Source of the DNA: Streptomyces misionensis
Lineage (GTDB): Bacteria; Actinomycetota; Actinomycetes; Streptomycetales; Streptomycetaceae
Reading direction: 5' to 3'
NCBI RefSeq assembly: GCF_900104815.1
Contig: NZ_FNTD01000004.1
Coordinates: 1,488,001-1,552,000 of the forward strand
DNA: 64,000 nucleotides
The notes under the pieces are model-generated. The model was not told where the DNA came from. It saw nothing but the letters and a program-made list of their open reading frames with translations, and did not search any database. Positions 1 through 8,495 of this stretch are shown here, in pieces; positions within the stretch are counted from its first letter, which is position 1, and the number at the start of each line of letters is the position of its first letter. A program made the translations under genes and the position numbers.

Positions 1-200
1 AGCGCAACGACCTGCTCGACAAGCTCGCCGCCGACGAGCGGCTGCCGCTGGACCGCGAGCAGCTGGCGGCGCTGATGGCCGACAAGCTGTCCTTCACGGG
101 CGCGGCGGCCGACCAGGTCGCCCAGGTCGCCGGCCGGATCGAGGAGATCGTGAAGCAGCACCCCCAGGCCGCCGGCTACACCCCGGGAGCGATCCTCTGA
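1..200 (+). CDS. purB: Adenylosuccinate lyase, C-terminal end (partial)
   Basis: The last 65 codons of an open frame run in from the left edge and stop at TGA 198-200. The tail (RNDLLDKLAADERLPL, then ADKLSFTGAAADQV, ending QHPQAAGYTPGAIL) is the C-terminus I recognise from actinobacterial PurB. The enzyme cleaves adenylosuccinate to AMP and SAICAR to AICAR in cytoplasmic purine synthesis. The catalytic core is outside the window, so the assignment rests on the tail alone. Its stop codon overlaps the probable start of the next gene. Confidence 0.8.
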   Translation, partial: RNDLLDKLAADERLPLDREQLAALMADKLSFTGAAADQVAQVAGRIEEIVKQHPQAAGYTPGAIL

Positions 201-745
201 CCCCGCGTTTCACCAAGGCGGACCTGGAGGCCGCCCGCGACCGTCTCGTTCCGGACGTGGTCGCGGGCGGCCTGCGGGTGCTCTTCTGCGGCATCAACCC
301 CGGCCTGCTGACGGCGGCCACCGGCCACCACTTCGCCCGCCCCGGCAACCGGTTCTGGCCGGTGCTGCACCTGTCCGGCTTCACCCCGAGGCAGCTGAAG
401 CCGGCCGAGCAGGAGGAGCTGCTGTCGTACGGCCTCGGCATCACCAATGTCGTGGCCCGCGCCACCGCCCGCGCGGACGAGCTGACCGCCGCGGAGTACG
501 CCGAGGGCGGCCGGCTGCTGACCGAGAAGGTGCGGCGCCTGGAGCCGGGCTGGCTGGCGGTGGTCGGCGTGACCGCCTACCGCGCCGCCTTCGCCGACCG
601 CACCGCCCGAGTGGGCCCCCAGGAACGGACCATCGGCGGCACCCGCGTCTGGGTCCTGCCCAACCCCAGCGGCCTGAACGCCCATTGGACGGCGGCGACG
701 ATGGCGGAGGAGTTCGCGAGGTTGCGGGTGGCCGCGCAGGGCTAG
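197..745 (+). CDS. mug: G/U mismatch-specific uracil-DNA glycosylase (Mug family)
   Basis: Mug removes uracil or ethenocytosine opposite G in base-excision repair. The catalytic-loop signature VLFCGINPG is present, then GHHFARPGNRFWP and near the end LPNPSGLNAHW, the second conserved motif of the family. The first conventional start is GTG 257, but the frame is open and protein-like upstream (TPRFTKADLEAARDRLVPDV matches the usual Mug N-terminus). The only start-like codon there is CTG 197, which overlaps the purB stop as CTGA. I give the longer form (182 residues, the usual family size). If CTG is not used, the gene starts at 257. Translational coupling to purB is likely. Confidence 0.8.
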   Translation: MTPRFTKADLEAARDRLVPDVVAGGLRVLFCGINPGLLTAATGHHFARPGNRFWPVLHLSGFTPRQLKPAEQEELLSYGLGITNVVARATARADELTAAEYAEGGRLLTEKVRRLEPGWLAVVGVTAYRAAFADRTARVGPQERTIGGTRVWVLPNPSGLNAHWTAATMAEEFARLRVAAQG

Positions 746-782
746 ACCACCTTCGCCGGCCGGTCCGGCGGGCCCGGGGCGG

Positions 783-1082
783 CTACTCGGCGCCGGTGGC
801 GGCGCAGGCCAGGGCCACCTCGGCCCACGTCCAGGCCTGGTCCTGCAGATCCGCGAAGTCCCCGGCCCGTTCCTGCCGCCGCGCCGCGTCGAGCGCCCGG
901 CCCGCCGCCTGGACGGCACGGGGGGACGGGGCCGCGGCAACGGCCGTGCACGCCTGCGCCACCAGTGCCCACAGACGGGCCCGCGCCACGTCGCGGCCCG
1001 AGCCCGTCGTCCGCCCGTCCACGTGCACCGCCCACGCGTGGGCGCGTCGTGCCGCCTCGGCGGCTTCCGCGGAAAAGTCCAT
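783..1082 (-). CDS. Small conserved hypothetical protein, 99 aa
   Basis: An Ala-rich, probably all-helical cytoplasmic protein starting MDFSAEAAEAARRAHAW. The ATG at 1082 has a GGGAG ribosome site just upstream. The frame continues open 216 bases upstream, but that part is Arg/Pro-rich and looks non-coding. No signal peptide, membrane segment or known motif is visible. It stands alone, convergent with mug and divergent from the ROK regulator. Function unknown. Confidence 0.55.
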   Translation of the reverse strand: MDFSAEAAEAARRAHAWAVHVDGRTTGSGRDVARARLWALVAQACTAVAAAPSPRAVQAAGRALDAARRQERAGDFADLQDQAWTWAEVALACAATGAE

Positions 1083-1402
1083 GCCGGCTCCCTGAACCCG
1101 GTTCCCGCCGTCCCGCGGAGCACCGGCCCGCACTTCGCGCTTCCAACGCCCTTCAGTATGCCGGGAGTTGTCCCGCGCCTCGGTCGCCAGGCGGGGCGCA
1201 GGCCCTCGATGCGCGAGCCCATGACCCGCCGGACCCGCCGACGCGTGCCGCTCCGGCCCGACGCGGAAGAAGGGCCCTGGCGGGCCCCGGGACCGCACCG
1301 GCCGTCCCGGTGTTCTCCTCCCGGCTCCGTCCGGCGCTCGCCCGGGATGGGGCCGGACGAGTACGATCCGGCCAACACGCCCGCGAGCTGGGAGGAGGGA
1401 CG
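1083..1402. promoter_or_regulatory. 320-bp divergent intergenic region
   Basis: No gene is visible here. A TACGAT hexamer at 1362-1367 could be the -10 of the ROK gene, with transcription starting shortly before the strong GGAGGAGGG ribosome site at 1391. On the other strand a CATACT-like hexamer lies near 1155. Neither has a convincing -35. Confidence 0.3.
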
Positions 1403-2560
1403 GTGGGGCAGCTGACCGGCGGCGATCCCTCGCTGCTGCGGAGGATCAACTCGGCGGTGGTGCTGCACGCGCTGCGTGCCGCGGACTGCGCGACGCTCAC
1501 CGAGGTCGCCCGGCTCACCGGGCTGTCCCGGCCCACCGTCGAGGGTGTGGTCGAGGGGCTGATGGAGGCGGGGCTCGTGGTGGAGCGGGCCGCCGACGAG
1601 GGCATCGCGCGCCGGCAGGGGCGCCCGGCCCGCCGGTTCCGGTTCCGGGCGGAGGCCGGGCATCTGCTGGGCCTGGAGGTCGGGGCGCACCGGGTCGCCG
1701 CGCTCCTGTCCGACCTGGACGGCCGGGTGCTGGGCGGACAGTCCAAGAAGGTCGGGGAGACCGCCTCGGCGGACGAGCGTCTGGACCGGCTGCGCGGCGC
1801 GGTCGCCGACCTGCTGCGGCGCTGCGGGGTCCCCCGTGACTCGCTGCGCGCGGTGGGTGTGGGCACGCCGGGCATCGTGGCGGCCGACGGCACGGTGCGA
1901 CTGGGGACCGCGCTGCCGCAGTGGACGGGACTCAACCTCGGTGAGCGGCTGAGCCGTTCGTTCAAGTGCCCGGTGCTGGTGGAGAACGACGCCAACGCGG
2001 CGGCCGTCGCCGAGCACTGGAAGGGCGCGGCGGACGGCACCGACGACGTGGTGTTCGTGCTGGCCGGGCTGAGCCCGGGGGCGGGCGCGCTGATCGGGGG
2101 GCGGCTGCACCGGGGCTTCGGCGGGGCGGCCGGGGAGATCGGCGCGTTGCACCTGCTGGGCCGGGAGGCCACCCCGGAGACGCTGCTGTCCACCACCGAC
2201 GAGCCGTTGCACCCGCTGGACGAGCAGGCGGTGGCCGAGGTGTTCGCGCTGGCCCGCCAGGGCGATCTGCGGGCGCGGGCGGCCGAGGAGCGGTTCGTCC
2301 AGCGGCTGGTGCACGATGTGGCCGCGCTGGTGCTGGCGCTCGATCCGGAGCTGGTCGTGATCGGCGGCTGGGCGGCCGGCCTGGACGGTGTGCTGGAGCC
2401 GCTGCGCCGTGAACTCGCCCGCTACTGCCTGCGGCCGCCCCGGGTGGCGCTGTCGGCGCTGGGCGAGGCGGCCGTGCCGACGGGCGCGCTGCGGCTGGCC
2501 CTGGACCATGTGGAGGAGCAGCTGTTCGCGGTGGCGGGCACGGTCACGGCGCGCCGCTGA
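1403..2560 (+). CDS. ROK-family transcriptional regulator
   Basis: 385 residues. The N-terminal winged helix (about 10-65, LLRRINSAVVLHALRAADC then LSRPTVEGVVEGLMEAGL) is followed by a ROK sugar-kinase fold (about 80-375) with ENDANAAAVAEHW and GGAAGEIGAL. The zinc cluster CxCGxxGCxE normally found after GEIG is absent, which fits a sugar-sensing repressor without kinase activity. Such proteins usually control sugar uptake or degradation genes. GTG 1403 is chosen because GGAGGAGGG sits a few bases upstream and the DNA-binding domain begins right after it; the longer frame upstream is Pro/Arg-rich. No sugar operon is adjacent, so the target is unknown. A GntR regulator lies nearby. Confidence 0.85.
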   Translation: MGQLTGGDPSLLRRINSAVVLHALRAADCATLTEVARLTGLSRPTVEGVVEGLMEAGLVVERAADEGIARRQGRPARRFRFRAEAGHLLGLEVGAHRVAALLSDLDGRVLGGQSKKVGETASADERLDRLRGAVADLLRRCGVPRDSLRAVGVGTPGIVAADGTVRLGTALPQWTGLNLGERLSRSFKCPVLVENDANAAAVAEHWKGAADGTDDVVFVLAGLSPGAGALIGGRLHRGFGGAAGEIGALHLLGREATPETLLSTTDEPLHPLDEQAVAEVFALARQGDLRARAAEERFVQRLVHDVAALVLALDPELVVIGGWAAGLDGVLEPLRRELARYCLRPPRVALSALGEAAVPTGALRLALDHVEEQLFAVAGTVTARR

Positions 2561-2652
2561 CCGATCGGGGGTGCCTCCTTGTGGCCACGGCAGGGGGTAC
2601 GTGAAACCCCCTGTGGGGGTGGGTGGTTCAGCCTGGCGAGCGGGACCGCCGG

Positions 2653-2955
2653 CTACGGCGGTCGGGCGGGCAGGAGCAGCGCCGAGGGCGGGTCCGGATG
2701 GCGCACGGCGGTCAGGGCGGCGGTGAAGGCGCCCATGGAGTGGCCGGTCGGCACCACGGGGGCCCGTGCCGGTTCCCCGACGACGGCGGCCATGTCGTCG
2801 GCGTGCGCGGCGATGCCGTAGGGGCCGGGCAGCGCTCGGCTGTGCGCCCGGCCGCGCAGGTCGGGGGCCGGCGGGGTGACCCGGCCCGCCAGGTGGTGGG
2901 CGACCCGGGCCCGCCTCCTCGCGGTGCGTGGTCGCCGGCGCGACGGGAGCGCCAC
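2653..2955 (-). pseudogene. Truncated alpha/beta-hydrolase remnant
   Basis: A 100-codon frame holds a recognisable slice of an alpha/beta hydrolase: APDLRGRAHSRALPGPYGI, then the nucleophile elbow GHSMGAF (GxSxG), then it stops about 34 residues later. The oxyanion-loop part before it is replaced by Arg-rich sequence (likely frameshifted), and the Asp/His half of the triad is gone. A complete enzyme would need some 250 residues. I read it as a decayed gene between the ROK and GntR regulators. Confidence 0.5.
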
Positions 2956-2965
2956 CGGCGGCCGG

Positions 2966-3727
2966 TCAGGAGGCCCGCCGCTCCGGGTCGTGGTGGATCT
3001 CCACGCCGGCCGCGTCGCCGAACGTCAGCCGGCAGGTGTCGGCGCGGTAGGTCGCCACGGAGAGGGCGGCGGTGCGGCCCTCGGCGGTGAAGCGGGTGGT
3101 GACGACGAGCACCGGGGAGCCGGGCAGCCGGTCGAGTTCGCGGGCGTCGTCCGCGCGGGCCGAGCCCAGTTCGACGGCGCGGTCCTGGCCCTCCGGCTCC
3201 AGCCGGTGCAGCTCCCGCAGCACGGTGCGGGCGCGGGCCGGGCCGGAGGGCGCGTCGATCGCGGTGAGGCCGGGCACCGAGGCGGCCGGGATGTACAGCA
3301 GTTCGGTGGCGACCCGCTGGCCGCCCGAGGTGCGGGAGCGGCGCACGGTGTGCACGGGCTCGTCCGCAGCGGTCTCCAGGGCCGCGGCCACGGCCCCGGG
3401 CGGCACCTGCTGGACGCAGTCGGTGGCCTGCCAGGCGTCCCCGGACCCGCCCGGCCAGGCGTGCTGCTCGCCGCCGACGGCCACGCCCACGCGCGGCGGC
3501 GCGACGGTGGTGCCGACGCCGCGGCGGCGCTGCAACCGGCCTTCCAGCTCCAGCTGTTCGAGGGCCTGACGGAGCGTCGCCCGGGCCACGCCGAAGCGGG
3601 CCGCCAGGTCGCGCTCGTTGGGCAGGATCTCGCCGACCGAGAACTCCGAGTCCAGTGCCTCGCTGAGCACGGTCTTGAGATGCCAGTACTTCGGTTCCTG
3701 CACCGAATCCAGCTGCGTGGTCCCCAC
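2966..3727 (-). CDS. GntR-family regulator with UTRA effector domain
   Basis: 253 residues. The winged helix (about 12-80) contains the GntR core LPNERDLAARFGVARATLRQ and ends in the wing RRRGVGTTV. The rest is a UTRA domain (about 95-250), which binds small effectors, often sugars or sugar phosphates. The start GTG 3727 is preceded by GGAGG at good distance; the longer upstream frame lies inside the promoter leader and is rejected. With the ROK regulator close by, a role in carbon-source control is plausible, but no target operon is visible. Confidence 0.85.
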   Translation of the reverse strand: MGTTQLDSVQEPKYWHLKTVLSEALDSEFSVGEILPNERDLAARFGVARATLRQALEQLELEGRLQRRRGVGTTVAPPRVGVAVGGEQHAWPGGSGDAWQATDCVQQVPPGAVAAALETAADEPVHTVRRSRTSGGQRVATELLYIPAASVPGLTAIDAPSGPARARTVLRELHRLEPEGQDRAVELGSARADDARELDRLPGSPVLVVTTRFTAEGRTAALSVATYRADTCRLTFGDAAGVEIHHDPERRAS

Positions 3728-3795
3728 CCTGTCCTCCGCAAGAGCCGTTATCCGGCGGTTTTTAGCGCCCTTGTTTATTAAAGGTTGTTGCACTT

Positions 3796-3831
3796 CTCTG
3801 CGACCATAGGACGGCCGACACCCTTGGTCAA
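3796..3831 (-). promoter_or_regulatory. Sigma70-type promoter of the GntR gene
   Basis: On the minus strand TTGACC (3826-3831) and TATGGT (3803-3808) are separated by exactly 17 bp. The transcript would begin near 3796 and leave a leader of about 70 nt before GTG 3727. The leader is unusually AT-rich (TTTAATAAACAAG) for this genome and could hold an autoregulatory operator. Confidence 0.55.
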
Positions 3832-3927
3832 GACCAATCCTTCATCGCCGCGGGACCGCCGGGGCACGGCGCCGCGGAGCGTTCACGAGGCGTTCGCACG
3901 AGGTGATGCGGGTGACATCACGGCAAA

Positions 3928-3949
3928 GCCCCCGTCGCGCGACGGGGGC
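3928..3949. terminator. Perfect 22-bp palindrome, terminator of the ECF sigma gene
   Basis: GCCCCCGTCGC followed directly by its reverse complement forms an 11-bp stem about 20 bases after the stop of the sigma-factor gene on the minus strand. There is no U-tract, as is common in Streptomyces. Confidence 0.6.
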
Positions 3950-3968
3950 CCGGTGCCGTGCGGACGGC

Positions 3969-4853
3969 TCAGCGGCCGGTCAGATGGCGCAGCTTGTCGG
4001 GGTTGCGCTGGATGTACACGGACGTCACCCGGCCGTCCACGACGTCGAGCTGGAAGAGGGTGTCCGGCTTTCCGCCGGACAGGACCAGCGCGGCGGGGCC
4101 GCCGTTGACCTCCAGCGCCCGCACGGTCAGATCCGGACCGGCCTCGGGCGTGACGGCGGCCAGGAAACGGGCCACCTTGTCGACGCTGTGCAGGATGCGC
4201 AGGGCCGACCTGACCTTGCCGCCGCCGTCGGCGACCAGGCGGACGTCCGGGGCGAGCACCGACATCAGCCCGTCCAGGTCGCCCCCGGACGCGGCGATCA
4301 GGAAACGCTCCGTCAGCTCGCGCCGCTGTGCCGGGTCGACGTCGTAGCGCGGGCGCCGCTCCTCCACGTGCCGGCGCGCCCGCCCGGCGAGCTGCCGGAC
4401 CGCCGGTTCGCCGCGGTCGAGCAGCTCCGCGATCTCCGCGTACGGGAAGCCGAACGCCTCCCGCAGCACGAACACGGCCCGCTCCAGCGGGGACAGCGAT
4501 TCCAGGACGACCAGTACGGCCAGGGAGACGCTGTCGGCGAGGACGGCGCGGTCGGCGGCGTCGGGGGCGGTGTCGCCGTACTCGGTGAGACAGGGTTCCG
4601 GCAGCCACGGCCCGACGTACGACTCGGCGCGCGACTGTGCGAGGCGCAGCCGGTCGATGGCCAGCCGGGTGGTGATCCGCACCAGGTAGGCGCGCGGCTC
4701 GCGGATCTCCGTGTGGTCGGCGCGAGACCAGCGCAGCCAGGCGTCCTGGACCACGTCCTCGGCGTCGGCGACGCGGCCGAGCATGCGGTAGGCGACCCCG
4801 GTGAGCAGGGGCCGGTGCTCCTCGAAGACGTCGGTCGCGGGGTCGGCGGTCAT
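3969..4853 (-). CDS. ECF RNA polymerase sigma factor, SigJ-like with SnoaL-type tail
   Basis: 294 residues. Sigma region 2 (about 8-75, VFEEHRPLLTGVAYRMLGRV, then AEDVVQDAWLRW) and region 4 (about 110-160, LSPLERAVFVLREAFGFPY then EIAELL) are clear. The C-terminal 120 residues form a SnoaL/NTF2-like domain (from about 175) ending NPDKLRHLTGR, as in SigJ-type (ECF41-like) factors. In that family the tail replaces a separate anti-sigma factor, in line with no anti-sigma gene next door. ATG 4853 has GAGGA upstream. ECF41-type factors often control an adjacent oxidoreductase. The divergent reductase at 4977 fits that pattern (inference). Confidence 0.88.
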   Translation of the reverse strand: MTADPATDVFEEHRPLLTGVAYRMLGRVADAEDVVQDAWLRWSRADHTEIREPRAYLVRITTRLAIDRLRLAQSRAESYVGPWLPEPCLTEYGDTAPDAADRAVLADSVSLAVLVVLESLSPLERAVFVLREAFGFPYAEIAELLDRGEPAVRQLAGRARRHVEERRPRYDVDPAQRRELTERFLIAASGGDLDGLMSVLAPDVRLVADGGGKVRSALRILHSVDKVARFLAAVTPEAGPDLTVRALEVNGGPAALVLSGGKPDTLFQLDVVDGRVTSVYIQRNPDKLRHLTGR

Positions 4854-4976
4854 GTCCTCATCCCATCCGACACGCGCGTGGCCTGTCCAGCCGGAATCGG
4901 ACCCCGCGCGCCGGCCCCGGACCACAATGACCGCGCGGGCCGCCGGGGCCGGCGGCCGGGTGACGGGAGGTGGCCA

Positions 4977-5630
4977 TTGCGGTACGGGGTGCTGGGCACG
5001 GGCGAGGTGGGCCGGACGCTGGCCGGACGGCTGGTGGAGCTGGGGCACGAGGTGACGCTGGGCTCGCGCACCGCGGACAACCCGGTGGCGCGGGAGTGGG
5101 CCACCGCGTCGGCGAGCCGGGCGCGCGCCGGGACGTTCGCGGACGCGGCGGAGGCGGCCGAGCTGGTGATCAACGCGGTGAGCGGGCAGGTGGCGCTGGA
5201 CGCGCTGCGGGCGGCGGGCGCCGCGCACCTGAACGGCAAGGTGCTGGTCGACGTGTGCAATCCGCTGTCGTTCGAGGGCGGGCTGCCGCGGCTGGACCCG
5301 GTGGACTCGGACAGCCTGGGCGAGCGGATCCAGCGGGCCTTCCCCGGGGCGCGCGTGGTGAAGACGCTGAACACGGTCGACTTCAGGGTGATGACGGACC
5401 CGGGGCGGGTGCCGGGCGAGCACCATCTGTTCGTGTGCGGGGAGAGCGCGGCCGCCAAGGAGCAGACGCGGGCGCTGCTCGGGGACTTGGGGTGGCCGGC
5501 CGCGCGGGTGCTCGACCTGGGCGGCATCGCGGCGGCACGGGCTCTGGAGATGTACGTGCCGCTCCGGCTCCAGATGGCGCGGGCGTTCGGGCACGAGGAC
5601 TTCAACATCGAGGTGCACCGCGCCGGTTGA
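4977..5630 (+). CDS. NADPH-dependent F420 reductase-like oxidoreductase
   Basis: 217 residues with a Rossmann fold at the very N-terminus (LRYGVLGTGEVGRTLAGRL, dinucleotide motif GxGxVG) and the middle motif KVLVDVCNPL, then VVKTLNTVDFRVM. This is the NADP oxidoreductase/F420-dependent family that moves hydride between NADPH and a cofactor or small substrate. The start is TTG 4977, with GGGAGG six bases upstream; starting there puts the Rossmann motif at its usual place. It is divergent from the SigJ-like factor across 123 bp, so it is a candidate target of that sigma factor. Confidence 0.75.
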   Translation: MRYGVLGTGEVGRTLAGRLVELGHEVTLGSRTADNPVAREWATASASRARAGTFADAAEAAELVINAVSGQVALDALRAAGAAHLNGKVLVDVCNPLSFEGGLPRLDPVDSDSLGERIQRAFPGARVVKTLNTVDFRVMTDPGRVPGEHHLFVCGESAAAKEQTRALLGDLGWPAARVLDLGGIAAARALEMYVPLRLQMARAFGHEDFNIEVHRAG

Positions 5631-5730
5631 CGGGCGGATCGGTGCGCCTCCGGGGGCTACCCGTCGGTAGCGATCGCTGCCAAGCTGTGCACGGCGTCCG
5701 TTCGTGAGCAGTCCAGCCGAGGAGCACCCC

Positions 5731-6564
5731 ATGTCCGCCACCGTCTCCTTCCCCGTCCCGACCCCGCGCGGCCCCGAGGACGTGACCGTCTCCTACGCGC
5801 GCGTGGGGCGCGGCGAGCCGCTGGTGCTGCTGCACGGCATCGGCCATCACCGGCAGGCGTGGGACCCGGTCGTGGACATCCTCGCCACCGAGCGCGAGGT
5901 GATCGCCGTCGACCTGCCGGGCTTCGGCGCCTCCCCCGCCCTGCCGGACGGCCTGGCCTACGACCTGCCCACCACCAACACCGTGCTGGGCGCCCTGTTC
6001 GAGGCGCTGGACCTGGACCGCCCGCACGTGGCCGGCAACTCGCTGGGCGGACTGCTCGCCCTGGAGCTGGGCCGCGAGAAGCTCGTACGATCCGTCACCG
6101 CCCTCTCCCCGGCCGGCTTCTGGACCCGGGCCGAGCGGCGGTACGCCTTCGCGACGCTGCTCGCGATGCGCGGCATAGCCCAGCGGCTCCCGCTGCCCCT
6201 GGTGACCCGGCTGAGCCGCAGCGCCGCCGGCCGCACCGCGCTGACCAGCACCATCTACGCCCGCCCCGCCCGCCGGCGCCCCGAGGCGGTGGTCGCGGAG
6301 ACCCGGGCGCTGGTCGAGGCGACCGGGTTCGAGGCGACCCTGCGGGCCGGTGCCGCCGTCCGCTTCACCGACGACGTCCCCGGCCTGCCGGTGACGGTGG
6401 CCTGGGGCACCAGGGACCGCATCCTCATCCGCCGCCAGGGCATCCGGGCCAAGCAGACCATCCCGCACGCCCGGCTGATCCGCCTGCCCGGCTGCGGACA
6501 CTGCCCGATGAACGACGATCCGGCGCTGGTGGCGCGGGTGCTGCTGGACGGCAGCCGGGACTGA
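5731..6564 (+). CDS. Alpha/beta-fold hydrolase
   Basis: 277 residues, single domain, no signal peptide. The oxyanion loop LVLLHGIGHHRQAW, nucleophile elbow GNSLGG (Ser about 106), acid WGTRDRIL and His in GCGHCPMNDDP are all present, so it should be active. Substrate unknown. The family includes esterases, haloperoxidase-like and C-C hydrolases. ATG 5731 follows GAGGAG at suitable spacing. It is a monocistronic gene between a reductase and PhoD. Confidence 0.8.
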   Translation: MSATVSFPVPTPRGPEDVTVSYARVGRGEPLVLLHGIGHHRQAWDPVVDILATEREVIAVDLPGFGASPALPDGLAYDLPTTNTVLGALFEALDLDRPHVAGNSLGGLLALELGREKLVRSVTALSPAGFWTRAERRYAFATLLAMRGIAQRLPLPLVTRLSRSAAGRTALTSTIYARPARRRPEAVVAETRALVEATGFEATLRAGAAVRFTDDVPGLPVTVAWGTRDRILIRRQGIRAKQTIPHARLIRLPGCGHCPMNDDPALVARVLLDGSRD

Positions 6565-6675
6565 AGTCCCCGAAGCGGGCGGACGGTTGTTCACCCGGGG
6601 TTCGCGTGCGCGTCTCGCGGCGGCAGTAGGTGTGGCTGTGCACACCGGCCGGATCCCGCCACTGGAGGCTCAGCC

Positions 6676-8259
6676 ATGTCCCACCGTCCGCTCCCCGGTC
6701 GCCGCGGCGTTCTGCGCGGCTCCCTCGCCGCGTCGGCGGCGCTCGCCCTGCCCGCGGGGCTCGGCGCGGCCCCGGCGTTCGCCCGGTCCGGACGGCCCCG
6801 GGCCGACTGGGGCGTCCAGGCCGGTGACGTCACCACCGACTCGGGCCTCGTGTGGGTGCGTGCGGACCGGCCGGCCCGGATGATCGTGGAGACCGCGGCG
6901 ACCGAGTCGTTCCGCAACCCGCGCCGCTTCACGGGCCCGCTGCTCGGCGCGGGCAGCGACTTCACCGGCACCACCCGGCTGCACGGCCTGCCCTCCGGGG
7001 AGCAGATCCACTACCGGGTGCTGCTCGCCGACCCCGACGACCCGCGCCGCACCGGCGAGCCGGTGACCGGCACCTTCCGCACCGCGCCCGCCAAGCGGCG
7101 CCAGGGGGTGCGGTTCGTCTGGTCCGGGGACCTGGCCGGGCAGGGCTGGGGCATCAACGAGTCGATCGGCGGCTACCGCATCTTCGACGCCATGGCGAGG
7201 ACAGATCCGGACTTCTTCCTGTGCAGCGGTGACAACATCTACGCCGACGGGCCGATCTCCGCGACCGCCGCCCTGCCCGACGGGAGCGTCTACCGCAGCC
7301 TCACCACCGAGGCGAAGTCGCACGTGGCGATCACCCTGGACGACTACCGGGGCAACTTCCGCTACAACCTGCTGGACGCCGCGCTGCGCCGGTTCAACGC
7401 CCAGGTGCCCGGCATCATCCAGTGGGACGACCACGAGGTCCGCAACAACTGGTACCCGGGCGAGGTGATCGGCGGCGGCACCCCCTACCCGGCCGGCACC
7501 CGCCTGAACGACCTGGCGCGCAACTCCCGCCGGGCCTTCGCCGAGTACTTCCCCGTCTCCACGCTGGGCGCCCGCGGCGACGGCCGGATCTACCGCACCC
7601 TGCACCACGGCCCGCTGCTCGACGTCTTCGTGCTGGACATGCGCACCTACCGCAACGCCAACTCCCCCGACGACCAGACCACCGACCCCGTGGGCATCCT
7701 CGGCCGCGAGCAACTGGAGTGGCTCAAGCGCGAGCTGGCCGCCTCCCGCGCGGTGTGGAAGGTGATCGCGAACGACATGCCGCTGGGCCTGGTGGTGCCG
7801 GACCCGGTGGAGGGCAGGCCGAACTACGAGGCGGTCGCGCAGGGCGACCCGGGGGCGCCGCTCGGGCGGGAACTCCAGATCGCTGAACTGCTGCGGTTCA
7901 TCAAGCACCGGCGGATCACCGGCACGGTGTGGCTGACCGCCGACGTGCACCACACCTCGGCGCAGCACTACGACCCGTCGCGGGCCGCCTTCAAGGACTT
8001 CGAGCCGTTCTGGGAGTTCGTCTCCGGACCGCTCAACGCCGGGGCGTTCCCGGCCAGCGCCCTGGACGGCACGTTCGGCCCGGACCGGGTGTTCGTCAAG
8101 GCGCCCACCGTCTCCAACGTGTCGCCGGCCGAGGGCTACCAGTTCTTCGGCGAGGTCGACATCGACGGCGCGAGCGGCGAACTGACGGTGAGGCTGCGGG
8201 AGTACGACGGCACCGTGCTGTTCACGCGGACCCTGCAACCGGGCCGGGTCGGCCAGTAA
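6676..8259 (+). CDS. phoD: Secreted alkaline phosphatase D (PhoD family)
   Basis: 527 residues. A Tat signal opens the protein (RRGVLRGS, hydrophobic stretch, cleavage around AFARS near residue 37). The PhoD N-terminal beta domain follows (about 42-140). The metallophosphatase domain shows VWSGDLAGQ, CSGDNIYADGP, WDDHEVRNN, and late histidines in TADVHHTSAQHY. The family hydrolyses phosphodiesters and teichoic acids in phosphate scavenging and exports folded with metals bound. GAGG lies a little upstream of ATG 6676. No PHO box was confirmed by eye. Confidence 0.88.
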   Translation: MSHRPLPGRRGVLRGSLAASAALALPAGLGAAPAFARSGRPRADWGVQAGDVTTDSGLVWVRADRPARMIVETAATESFRNPRRFTGPLLGAGSDFTGTTRLHGLPSGEQIHYRVLLADPDDPRRTGEPVTGTFRTAPAKRRQGVRFVWSGDLAGQGWGINESIGGYRIFDAMARTDPDFFLCSGDNIYADGPISATAALPDGSVYRSLTTEAKSHVAITLDDYRGNFRYNLLDAALRRFNAQVPGIIQWDDHEVRNNWYPGEVIGGGTPYPAGTRLNDLARNSRRAFAEYFPVSTLGARGDGRIYRTLHHGPLLDVFVLDMRTYRNANSPDDQTTDPVGILGREQLEWLKRELAASRAVWKVIANDMPLGLVVPDPVEGRPNYEAVAQGDPGAPLGRELQIAELLRFIKHRRITGTVWLTADVHHTSAQHYDPSRAAFKDFEPFWEFVSGPLNAGAFPASALDGTFGPDRVFVKAPTVSNVSPAEGYQFFGEVDIDGASGELTVRLREYDGTVLFTRTLQPGRVGQ

Positions 8260-8301
8260 TCGACCCCCGCTCCCCCGCTTCCATTACCCTTCGAGCCATG
8301 T

Positions 8302-8330
8302 CGCGCGCCGGCGTCATCCCCCGGCGCGCG
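8302..8330. terminator. GC-rich hairpin after phoD
   Basis: CGCGCGCCGG and its perfect reverse complement CCGGCGCGCG are separated by 9 bases, about 40 bases after the phoD stop. It is the probable terminator. Confidence 0.5.
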
Positions 8331-8495
8331 GCAACGTCGAGCCCGGGGCCGCTTTCCCGCTTCGCCGGGCGCGCCGGCCCCCGCGGGGGCACGGGGAGCG
8401 GCCGTAGAAAGTCAAACAAATCGGGCGGAGCATGCTTTACCTGACGGTCACAAACAGTTCGTGATCACGCAACACGTTTCCTTCACAGTGGCTGT

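Noticed and set aside
176..2509. Very long open frames opposite or beside real genes (for example 176-2509 minus, 11666-13891 minus, 13734-16484 minus, 57882-60470 plus)
   Set aside because: They are the usual by-product of high GC. Translations are rich in Arg, Gly, Pro and His, lack motifs, and lie antisense to genes with clear domains.
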